A stretch of DNA of 64,000 bases from NCBI RefSeq assembly GCF_011742555.1, contig NZ_JAAQQR010000004.1, positions 62,001-126,000 on the forward strand, read 5' to 3'. The position numbers and the translations under genes were made by a program. The first letter of the stretch is position 1, and every line of letters starts with the position of its first letter. Below the pieces are notes generated by a model, which saw nothing but the letters and a program-made list of their open reading frames with translations, did not search any database and was not told the DNA's origin. Source of the DNA: Luteibacter jiangsuensis. GTDB lineage: Bacteria > Pseudomonadota > Gammaproteobacteria > Xanthomonadales > Rhodanobacteraceae. This document shows, piece after piece, positions 40,701 to 47,630 of this stretch.

Positions 40701-43700
40701 TGCATGCGCACGTAACGGCCCTTCACCGGATGCTCGAAGGTGAAGTCTTCGGTACCGCCGTTGCTCGTTTCCGCGTGGTACGCGTCCTGGAACCCGGAAT
40801 CCGGGCTGTCCGAGTACTGGATCTTGTACTCGGCGGCATGGGCGTTCTCCCACTTCAGCACGACGCGATTGAAGACGCGCGACGAACCGAGATCGACCGT
40901 GATGAACGCATTGTCGTCGCCGATCTTGGAGCCCCAGCGCGTGTTCTCATTGCCGTCCACGGCCTGCCAGGCTGCCGTGCCCTGCGGGTTCTCCACCTCG
41001 CTGGCGAGCGTGCCCTTCTGACGGGCCAGGTTCGCGCCCGGCGGAGCGAGGGTCAGTTTCGCGGAGGCGGTGACACCCGCCGCATCGCCGGTGATGTTCG
41101 TCACCGTGACGCTGTAGGTGCCCACATCCGCCTGCTGTACCGAGGGGATGGTAAAGATGGGCTGGTCATCGCCTACCGGCTGCCCGTTGTGCGACCACTT
41201 GTAATGGTACGGCGAGGTACCCGCCACCAGCGTCGACACATCGAACGTCGCGGGCTGGCCCGGATTCGCGCGGACGTCGCCCATGGCACCGGTGAAGACC
41301 GGCGGACGCGCCGCGTTCACGGTAAGCAGCACCTCGCTGGAGAGCTGCTGGCTGCCCGAGTTGCTGATGAACACCGAGTACTTCTTGCCGCTATCGGCCT
41401 GGGTGAGCACGGGCGTGTCGTAAACCGGGCCCGTGGCATTCGGGATGGCCACGCCATCCTTCATCCACTTGTACTGCACCTTCGGCGAACCGGACGCCAC
41501 GACCGCGAAGTGTGCCGTCTGGCCTTCGTCGACGTTCTGCGCCTGCGGCTGGCTGGAAATCGCTATCGGCTTGAACGCGAACACATGCAGCACCGCGGGT
41601 GCCGACTCCTGGTCGGGGCCCTGGCCGTGCACCACGACGCTGAACTTCGCGCCGTCGTCGGCAAGGCTCGTGGCAGGCGTGGTGTAGCTCGCGCTCGTGG
41701 CGCCCGGAATCTCCACGCCATCCTTCTTCCAGGTGAAGCTGAGCGGCTGTGCACCGGATGCCGTCACGGAGAAGTGACCTGCATCGCCCGCGGTGACGCT
41801 GTCGTCGACCGGGTTGGCGATCACCGAGGGCGGACCTGAAGGCGTGGGTGCCTGCGGGACGGCCGAGATCGCGAACGAGGTGTGCCCCGTGAGCAGACCC
41901 GGAGCCGACGCGCTCACGGTGACCGTGCCGGTCTCGAACTTCGTGCGCAGCGCGATCTTCTGCAGGCCACCCTCGAACTGAAGCTCATGCGAACCCGGCG
42001 AGTGATAGTAGTGGTGCGGCTCCGCGATGCCGCCGTTCGGATCCGGTGTTTCGCCGTCGCTGTAATCGACGTACTGCTGCGTACCGCCGTTGAAGCTGAC
42101 CAGCGACGCGCCACTGTCGACTTCGAAATCGACCTTCTGCGCGGCGTACGGTACGACCACGCCGTTGGCGTCGACCACCTTGGCCACGATGAAGGCAGCA
42201 TCCGAGCCGTTTGCCGTGATCTGGAAGCGGGTGCCGTCGGGCTTCACGATCGGATCGGCCGTGTTCACCACTTCGAGCTCGATGTGGTGCGCAGCGCCGG
42301 CCGTCGTCAGCGTGTCTTCCACGTTCGCGCCGTTGGCGTCGGTGCGCACGTTGCCGAGGTTGTCGATGCACTGGGCCACGGCCTGGCCCGGCTGCCAGGT
42401 GACGTTCCAGTGCACCTGACCCGGAAGCTTCGTGGTCTTCTGCGCCTTGTCGGCACCCACGATCTTGCCGGTGAGGTGGTCCGTGTCACCGTTCTCGGCG
42501 TTGTACGAGGCCTCGTCGATCGTGTCCCAGGTGTTCGGCACCTGATCGGTGCCCTGCTGCACGCCGTTGACGAGCAAGCGCACCTTCGGGCAGTTGCTGA
42601 ACGCATTCACCTGGATGTCGCCGGAGCGGTTCCAGGTGTGCGCCAACTTCACCACCGGGCGCAAGTCGTACGGCACCCACACGGACTCATAGATGTAATA
42701 GAGCATGCGCGGGAAACGGTTCGCGTCGGTCATCGACGCATTGTTGCCGCGCGCGTTGTGACGGAAACCCTTGATCGGCGTGCCGTCGGCCCGCGTGGCG
42801 ATGCTTCCGTCCGGGTTGCGCTGGTAGACCCAGTGCGTGGCGTCCTCCAGGCCTTCCACGAGCTCGATGGTCTCGCCTGGGGTATCGGCGAAGTACCACT
42901 GTGCCATGCCGAACGTGCCGACCTTGCGCGCCTGCGAGTACGGCACGAGGTAGTTGAGCGCGAAGGCCAGTTCGTAGTCGTACGAATGGCGCAGCGTGCC
43001 CGGGCCCCAGTACTCCGCACCCCACGCGGGCTTGTTCGGATACTCGGTGGAGTGCAGGTAGGTTTCGCAACCGGCCTTCGAGCAGCTCAGGATGTCGCCG
43101 TTGGCGGCATTGGGCGTGCGGTCGGCCGCCGCGCGGGGAGCGATGGCGTCCCAGCTGCGCGCCATGGCGCGCAGTTCCTGCGCGAAGGCGGTGTTCATCG
43201 CGCCGTTGTCGTGTTCCCACGCCAGGATGGACGGATGGCTGCGGTCGCGGATCACGATGTCGCGATGGACCTCGCGCTTGATCGTCCACATGTCCTTGCA
43301 CGCCTGGTCGCCGGCGGTGCAGGCATTCGCGAAGCCGTTCTCGCCGTCACCGCTGGGCTGCACGATGAAGACGCCGAGGGCGTCGGCGGCCTCGACGAAT
43401 TCGGGGCTGGACGGCGAATGACCCGGGCGCCACAGGTTCCCGCCGGCCGCCGCCATCTGCTTGAGGTCACGCCACTGCTGTTCCTCGGGCACGGACGAAC
43501 CGAGGCCCGGATAGTCGTAGCGTCCCGAGCCACCCCACATGTACTGCTTCTTGCCGTTGATGTACGGGAAGTCCTTGTCCCAGGTGATCGTGCGAATGCC
43601 GAGCGCGCTCTGCTTCGCGTCCACCACGGTGCCGTCGATGCTGACGGTGTGCAGCACCTTGTAGAGGTACGGCTTGCCGTCCAGGCTGTTGTTCGGATAC

Positions 43701-44701
43701 CAGAGCGTCGGATGGTTGACCGTCAGCGTCTCGTCGAACACGGGTGTCTGGTCGGAGGGAATCACGTGCGGCGCGAGCGTGCCCTGCCGCTGGTCGCTGG
43801 CAACGAGATTGCCGTCGGCGTCCACGATCTGCGTGGTCAGCGTCACCGTCTGCGGCGCGTCGGTCTCATTGACCACATTGGTCTGCACGCGGACGGTGGC
43901 CTGCGTGTGGTCGGCGCTGATCGCCTGGGTGCCCACGTAGGTGCCCCAGGTGTTCTGGCCGGCGTAGACGTTCTCCGGAATATGCACGAGATTCGTCACG
44001 TGCAGCTTTACCGGACGGAAGATGCCGGCCTCCGCCTGACCGAAGCGGAAGGAACCGGAGAAACCGGGATCTTCGAAGAATCCGCCGCCGCTGCGGCTCA
44101 CCTTCACCGCCAGCACGTCGGTGCCGTCGAATTTCAGGTAAGGCGTGAGGTCGACGATATGCGGCAGGAAGCCGATGACGTGCGTGGCCTCCGCGTCGGG
44201 CTGGCCGGGCTGGTTGAGCACGCCCGTGCCCGGAATGAAGCGGCCGTTGACGTACACGCGGTCGCCCGTGTGGGCGCCCTCGAACTCCACCATCACCTTC
44301 TTGCCGCGATAAGACGCGGAATCGGCAAGCTTCGTGCGATACCAGCTGATCTCGCCGTCCAGGCTGCCCTGACCGCCGCCGGATTCCTGGTTGATGAAGG
44401 TGGTGAAATCGTTGGCCGCGTGCGGCAACCCGACGGTCAGCCACTTGCTGTCGTCGAAATTGACGGCGGCGCCGTCGTCTCCGTTCGGTACCGGCGCGTA
44501 GACCACCGGGTCGTTCGGATTGACGATGGCTTGCTTCGTGTATTTCCACGGCTGCGCGCCGAGGTTGATGTCCTGGCGGTCCGATGGTGCGAGCGTCACG
44601 GCCTGGGCCGTGGCGGTCACGCCGAGGAACGCGAGGGCCAGCAGGCTCGATAGCCTGCGCAACCCTGGCGTATTCCGCGCTGTTGCGGGATGTCGCTTCA
44701 T
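37769..44701 (-). CDS. Giant secreted multidomain hydrolase: GH2-like module, Ig, CBM32/discoidin, DUF1566 and C-terminal GH64 beta-1,3-glucanase
   Basis: 2310 residues. Signal peptide 1-34 (cleavage after AQA). Residues 35-950: GH2-like sandwich, Ig and TIM barrel. 955-1215: three Ig-like domains. 1221-1355: first discoidin/CBM32 domain. 1357-1476: DUF1566-like domain (DTLSGLQWDR...CVLGTK). 1479-1577: another Ig-like domain. 1620-1749 and 1778-1906: two more CBM32 domains, joined by Gly/Asn/Pro and Gln/Pro linkers. 1925-2310: GH64 glucanase, with the expected catalytic pair Glu2063 (DWYEFT) and Asp2079 (TTQVDQF) 16 residues apart and the family ending PEHLELGIGW. In the GH2 barrel the nucleophile Glu563 (WGAEYWG) is present, but the acid/base position reads WEHDNG (495-500) instead of the usual Asn-Glu. 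Start chosen at the ATG before the signal peptide. Likely secreted to attack beta-1,3-glucans such as fungal walls (inference). Confidence 0.88.
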   Translation of the reverse strand: MKRHPATARNTPGLRRLSSLLALAFLGVTATAQAVTLAPSDRQDINLGAQPWKYTKQAIVNPNDPVVYAPVPNGDDGAAVNFDDSKWLTVGLPHAANDFTTFINQESGGGQGSLDGEISWYRTKLADSASYRGKKVMVEFEGAHTGDRVYVNGRFIPGTGVLNQPGQPDAEATHVIGFLPHIVDLTPYLKFDGTDVLAVKVSRSGGGFFEDPGFSGSFRFGQAEAGIFRPVKLHVTNLVHIPENVYAGQNTWGTYVGTQAISADHTQATVRVQTNVVNETDAPQTVTLTTQIVDADGNLVASDQRQGTLAPHVIPSDQTPVFDETLTVNHPTLWYPNNSLDGKPYLYKVLHTVSIDGTVVDAKQSALGIRTITWDKDFPYINGKKQYMWGGSGRYDYPGLGSSVPEEQQWRDLKQMAAAGGNLWRPGHSPSSPEFVEAADALGVFIVQPSGDGENGFANACTAGDQACKDMWTIKREVHRDIVIRDRSHPSILAWEHDNGAMNTAFAQELRAMARSWDAIAPRAAADRTPNAANGDILSCSKAGCETYLHSTEYPNKPAWGAEYWGPGTLRHSYDYELAFALNYLVPYSQARKVGTFGMAQWYFADTPGETIELVEGLEDATHWVYQRNPDGSIATRADGTPIKGFRHNARGNNASMTDANRFPRMLYYIYESVWVPYDLRPVVKLAHTWNRSGDIQVNAFSNCPKVRLLVNGVQQGTDQVPNTWDTIDEASYNAENGDTDHLTGKIVGADKAQKTTKLPGQVHWNVTWQPGQAVAQCIDNLGNVRTDANGANVEDTLTTAGAAHHIELEVVNTADPIVKPDGTRFQITANGSDAAFIVAKVVDANGVVVPYAAQKVDFEVDSGASLVSFNGGTQQYVDYSDGETPDPNGGIAEPHHYYHSPGSHELQFEGGLQKIALRTKFETGTVTVSASAPGLLTGHTSFAISAVPQAPTPSGPPSVIANPVDDSVTAGDAGHFSVTASGAQPLSFTWKKDGVEIPGATSASYTTPATSLADDGAKFSVVVHGQGPDQESAPAVLHVFAFKPIAISSQPQAQNVDEGQTAHFAVVASGSPKVQYKWMKDGVAIPNATGPVYDTPVLTQADSGKKYSVFISNSGSQQLSSEVLLTVNAARPPVFTGAMGDVRANPGQPATFDVSTLVAGTSPYHYKWSHNGQPVGDDQPIFTIPSVQQADVGTYSVTVTNITGDAAGVTASAKLTLAPPGANLARQKGTLASEVENPQGTAAWQAVDGNENTRWGSKIGDDNAFITVDLGSSRVFNRVVLKWENAHAAEYKIQYSDSPDSGFQDAYHAETSNGGTEDFTFEHPVKGRYVRMQGIKRATDYGYSLYEFEVYDSAGCCSSTDRYTTSSGSNRVTDTLSGLQWDRTQRGFTDQGAQFTQSVAIRECAKDGMRLPTVDEALAISGQNYSTAAFPGAWTTWTEGQDPNDPQFAFQVNSLGVKSREVAENNPGHVLCVLGTKAIAPAITAQPTNQKAGVGRSAHFAVTATGVGPLSYDWYTVSKNADNADVESFLSSTADGAYATPALVAADNGTRLRVKVVSAQGLSTTSDDFMLAVDNSTDGFDPVFGTVPVQQPGNGDNGGDNGGGNPPSPGTPGDGKGGVNIAIGATASSSVDPERGDLSASAAIDGNFDTRWSSKPGVDPADLVVNFGSPKTFDHVIMRWENAYSAEYTIDVSDDGAHWNTVVGPVAGKGGVDTQTFPVQTAQYVRMNSTKRLTDYGNSMFEFEVYAAVATQPQQPVTDQPQETQPQQPDQTVPATGNLALHRTVLASDSENPVAFRPENVNDGDAGTRWSSGFTDDQWIQVDLGSVQTIGKVVLSWENAHALAYRIDVSIDGKTWNVAYDNENGQGGVETVTFPAVSAQYVRMTGLKRSTPYGYSLWEMGVYAADTNDGTTPPDNPQANDPSQGFDYVTYPGFIGTQLRNTTNGKWRDDQIFVAVIGRDPATQVFSWVKPDGTLTAASEADNDGPGHLTKNGQNYPNYFFTLAQAKVLKLPKMDSGRIFVSVGEPMYIKILKAADGSIGFAGPNPLNATDPNIDVHYDWYEFTWNDNAIFINTTQVDQFSIPLSLDVYGGDKTRHESSGITQTRAQIFAQYNQEVPAEFQLTEADPIRILAPGKAAFDTGKPQEHYFDDYIDQSWAYYESHVLEMTIGNKQFEGTVIDGVLTFTHTNWADTHEPDEPQGMLFRVGKPSTQDVLEGKGTLARSNDPWGVEGQLEAQICAAFNRHVMEDTTLWKDPGSFYTQSPANYYSRFWHLHGVNGKAYGFAYDDVSDQSSTLIETQPEHLELGIGW

Positions 44702-45365
44702 TGAATCCGGTCCCCCTGATTGGGCCACGTTGGGAGACGACGATGTCGCAACGCGCACGAACGGACAGCCGACGCACATGGCGCCGGCTTTTCGGACGTT
44801 TCGCGATGAGTGGACTTTCCACCCAGGTGCCGGTCTGTGCGAGCCCCTGCTGGCCTACCGGGTTCAGCCGTCCATACGCCGTCGCTGCGGATCATCCACT
44901 TGCGGAATGACACTCACAATACTAATTCGAGGTATGGGCCCCAAAATGACGACGCGATGTTGCGTTCCGTGATGTGCTTCCGTTTTGTCGTGCCACGGAG
45001 GCGCATGGATAGGTTTGGACAAGACGTGCGAACGAGCGGGTTTCGACGGCTCACTGAAGGCGGTTCCGTGTGCGCAGAACGTCACGCGTCAAGAATGTGG
45101 CGGGGGTGGAGTGAGGTTGGAGGCAGGCGTTTGTCACTGGTCACTGCGTTTCGCCTCTGCTCACTTGATCGCAATCGTTCGGCGTGCTGCATCTGGGTAT
45201 GGGTTCGCTTCGTAGGGGGGCTCGCCTGTTCGGCCTCGCATCGGCGCCTGTGCCGTGGCTTGAGAGCCAGTACCCGGACGGTGAGGGTTGTTGTTGGGAG
45301 AGCAAAGCGCGCGTGGGGAGAGGAAGCACGAGCCGATGGTGTGCTTTCGCATCTTGCCGACCGAG

Positions 45366-45396
45366 GCGCTGGGTGCCTGCTTTCGCAGGCACGACG
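45366..45396 (+). repeat. Second REP family, copy 2
   Basis: CGCTGG flank followed by GTGCCTGC, TTTC loop and GCAGGCAC. Same layout as the element after accA and inverted relative to the one at 45647. Confidence 0.7.
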
Positions 45397-45456
45397 GTAG
45401 GGTGGGGGCGCTGCGGTACTGTCGCGTCGCGCTCTTGTGGGAGCCGTTTCGCTTTG

Positions 45457-45539
45457 TGTGGGAGCCGCTTCAGCGGCGATGGGTGCTTGCGGCAAGCGTG
45501 CCCGCCGCCGCGGGATCGCCGGCGTAGCCGGCTCCCACA
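45457..45539 (+). repeat. REP-like palindromic element, copy 5
   Basis: Complete copy (CTTCAGCGG arm, CCGCCGCCGCGGG centre, GTAGCCGGCTCCCACA arm), preceded at 45436-45450 by an extra solitary arm reading GTGGGAGCCGTTTC, a partial duplication. It is enclosed by two inverted copies of the second REP family. Confidence 0.85.
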
Positions 45540-45646
45540 GAGAGCATTGGGCAGTCGTATTTCTCGGGAACCGGAGCCAGGTTTCCTCGCCGCCATGGCG
45601 GCTCCGACAGCAACCTGCGAATCCCAATGCCTCACCCTTCCCAACC

Positions 45647-45675
45647 GCCGTGCCTGCGAAAGCAGGCACCCAGCG
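45647..45675 (-). repeat. Second REP family, copy 3
   Basis: GTGCCTGC, GAAA loop and GCAGGCAC followed by CCAGCG; the mirror image of the copy at 45366-45396. Confidence 0.7.
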
Positions 45676-45979
45676 ACTTGAACGCGGACGATCACCGCAA
45701 CGCAAGCAAACAACGCTGCGCCACGTCATACACAACAAACCACCTCACCGTCCGATGCCGGCAGCCATCGCCCTCGCCGCGATGTCTGGAGTCGAGGGTG
45801 GCCGGGTGGAAAAGGCCCGTAGGGGGCGGGCCAGGACGGCCCGCCGTCTTCGCCGAGGCAGGAAGCCGAGTCGAAGACCCCCGCCCGGACGCCCGGGTCC
45901 GCCGCGGCGAAGCCATAAGACACTAGCCGCGTAGCGGCTCTCCTTTCGCAAGGAACGACGTAAGTCTTCGCAAAGCATG

Positions 45980-46006
45980 AACCCGCGCAAGCGGGCTATC
46001 CTTTTT
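45980..46006. terminator. Terminator-like hairpin after tldD
   Basis: CCCGC pairs with GCGGG around GCAA, followed by TATCCTTTTT on the plus strand. It lies 22 bases beyond the minus-strand tldD stop, so it may end the tldD transcript although the T run is on the other strand. Confidence 0.45.
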
Positions 46007-46028
46007 ATCTGCGCGAAACTCGCGGCGA

Positions 46029-47468
46029 CTACGCGGCCGTACCGCCCACCGTCATGCCGTCGACGCGAAGCGTGGGCTGGCCCACGCCCACGGGCACGCT
46101 TTGTCCGTCCTTGCCACAAACGCCCACGCCTTCGTCGAGGGCCAGGTCGTTGCCGATCATGGACACGCGCGTGAGCACGTCGGGGCCGGAGCCCACGAGC
46201 GTGGCGCCCTTCACGGGACGCGTGATCTTGCCGTCCTCGATGAGATAGGCCTCACTTGCCGAGAACACGAACTTGCCGTTCGTGATGTCGACCTGACCAC
46301 CGCCGAAGTTCACGGCGTAAAGGCCACGCTTCACCGAACGCAGGATCTCTTCGGGATCGCGGTCGCCCGCCAGCATGTAGGTGTTCGTCATGCGCGGCAT
46401 CGGCAACTGCGCGAACGACTCGCGGCGGCCGTTGCCGGTGGGCTTCACGCCCATGAGGCGCGCGTTGAGCTTGTCCTGCATGTAACCCTTGAGGATGCCG
46501 TTCTCGATCAGCGTGGTGCACTCCGTCGGCGTGCCTTCGTCGTCGATGCTCAAGGAGCCGCGACGGCCCGGCAGGGTGCCGTCGTCCACGACCGTGACGC
46601 CCTCGGCGGCCACGCGTTGGCCGATGCGGCCCGCGAACGCCGAGCTGCCCTTGCGGTTGAAGTCGCCTTCGAGGCCGTGGCCAATCGCCTCGTGCAGGAG
46701 GATGCCCGGCCAGCCCGGGCCCAGCACCACACTCATGCTGCCGGCAGGCGCATCCACCGCTTCGAGGTTCACCAGCGCCTGACGCACGGCCTCCGCCGCG
46801 AAGGCGTGCGCGCGGCCGTTCTCGATGAGTTCGCGATAGCCGTAACGGCCACCGCCGCCGGCATGTCCTTGCTCGCGGCGGCCGTTCTGCTCGGCGATCA
46901 CCTGGACGTTGAGGCGCACGAGCGGGCGCACGTCGGCGGCGAGCGTGCCATCGGAACCGGCAACGAGGATGGTGTCCATGGTGGCAGCAAGGCTCACCAC
47001 CACCTGCGTTACGCGCGGGTCGCGCGAGCGGGCGTATGCGTCCACCTCGCGCAGCAGCGCGATCTTGTCCTCGTTCGGCAGGCTCTCCACGGGATCGATG
47101 GCGGGATACAGGCCACGCCCGGTCGCGAGGGAAAGCGGCTTGCCGGCGCCCGCGCCGCCCTGCGCGATGGCGCGCGCGGCGCGCGATGCCTCGAGCAATT
47201 GCGGCAGCACGATTTCGTCGGAATAGGAGAAGCCGGTTTTCTCTCCGGAAATGGCCCGTACGCCGACACCCTGTTCGATCGAGTGGCTTCCGTCCTTCAC
47301 GATGCCTTCCTCCAGCACCCAGGACTCGCTGCGCGAATGCTGGAAGTACAGGTCGGCCGCGTCGATCGAGGGGCCCATCAACTGGGAAAACACGCGATCG
47401 AGGTCGGAAGCACTGAGGCCACCGGGGGTGAGGAGGCGACGTTCGGCGAGGGAAATCAAGGAATCCAT
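46029..47468 (-). CDS. tldD: Metalloprotease TldD
   Basis: 479 residues, family length. TldD is the zinc-binding partner of PmbA/TldE; the HExxxH motif is visible in [18 protein letters not shown] (about residues 230-247), with downstream cysteine region [23 protein letters not shown] at the C terminus (split). The complex trims peptides such as microcin precursors. The start [13 protein letters not shown] matches the family; the 17-residue extension upstream is rejected. Downstream in the usual order would come yjgA and pmbA, here displaced by the giant hydrolase region. A REP element separates it from yhdP. Confidence 0.95.
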   Translation of the reverse strand: MDSLISLAERRLLTPGGLSASDLDRVFSQLMGPSIDAADLYFQHSRSESWVLEEGIVKDGSHSIEQGVGVRAISGEKTGFSYSDEIVLPQLLEASRAARAIAQGGAGAGKPLSLATGRGLYPAIDPVESLPNEDKIALLREVDAYARSRDPRVTQVVVSLAATMDTILVAGSDGTLAADVRPLVRLNVQVIAEQNGRREQGHAGGGGRYGYRELIENGRAHAFAAEAVRQALVNLEAVDAPAGSMSVVLGPGWPGILLHEAIGHGLEGDFNRKGSSAFAGRIGQRVAAEGVTVVDDGTLPGRRGSLSIDDEGTPTECTTLIENGILKGYMQDKLNARLMGVKPTGNGRRESFAQLPMPRMTNTYMLAGDRDPEEILRSVKRGLYAVNFGGGQVDITNGKFVFSASEAYLIEDGKITRPVKGATLVGSGPDVLTRVSMIGNDLALDEGVGVCGKDGQSVPVGVGQPTLRVDGMTVGGTAA

Positions 47469-47535
47469 GAGTCTGCCGGTTGGGGAAACGATGTGGCCCC
47501 TTATCTGGGGCCGGGACACGCTAGCTTAAACCCTT

Positions 47536-47616
47536 GTGGGGGCTGCTTCAGCGGCGATGGGCGCTCGCCTCAGGCTTGCCCGCTGCCGCGGGATCGCCGC
47601 TGAAGCGGCTCCCACA
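47536..47616 (+). repeat. REP-like palindromic element, copy 6
   Basis: Both arms are of the CTTCAGCGG type (first arm reads GTGGGGGCTGCTTCAGCGG) around CCCGCTGCCGCGGG. It lies between the yhdP stop and the tldD start. Confidence 0.85.
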
Positions 47617-47630
47617 GGGAAATGCCCCTT

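Larger units (their letters stand above)
44702..46028. other. 1.3-kb region without a supportable gene, rich in REP sequences
   Basis: Reading frames here are short, antisense-like or Arg/Pro-rich, and none shows a domain or good start. The left 250 bases should hold the promoter of the giant hydrolase, but no convincing -35/-10 pair was found. From 45366 to 45675 there are two inverted copies of the CCTGC/GCAGG repeat flanking a full REP element. 45800-45915 is a very G+C-rich stretch with several short inverted repeats that I cannot classify. A terminator-like hairpin lies at 45980-46006. Confidence 0.65.

Noticed and set aside
37793-44653. Two very long plus-strand frames (1348 and 923 codons) opposite the giant hydrolase gene
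   Set aside because: They are antisense shadows: Arg/His/Val-rich, no domain, no start signal. The minus strand encodes a clean signal peptide and known folds. High G+C third positions keep the opposite frame open.
44900-44960. Candidate promoter for the giant hydrolase (TAGTAT on the minus strand)
   Set aside because: A plausible -10 exists but no -35 at a suitable distance; too weak to annotate.
44810-45400. Frame of 196 codons in the gene-free tract
   Set aside because: Arg/Ser-rich, lacks a ribosome binding site and runs into repeat sequence; no similarity recognised.
45366-45675. Possible CRISPR array
   Set aside because: The repeats are few, inverted, unevenly spaced and palindromic, matching REP elements and not direct repeats with unique spacers.
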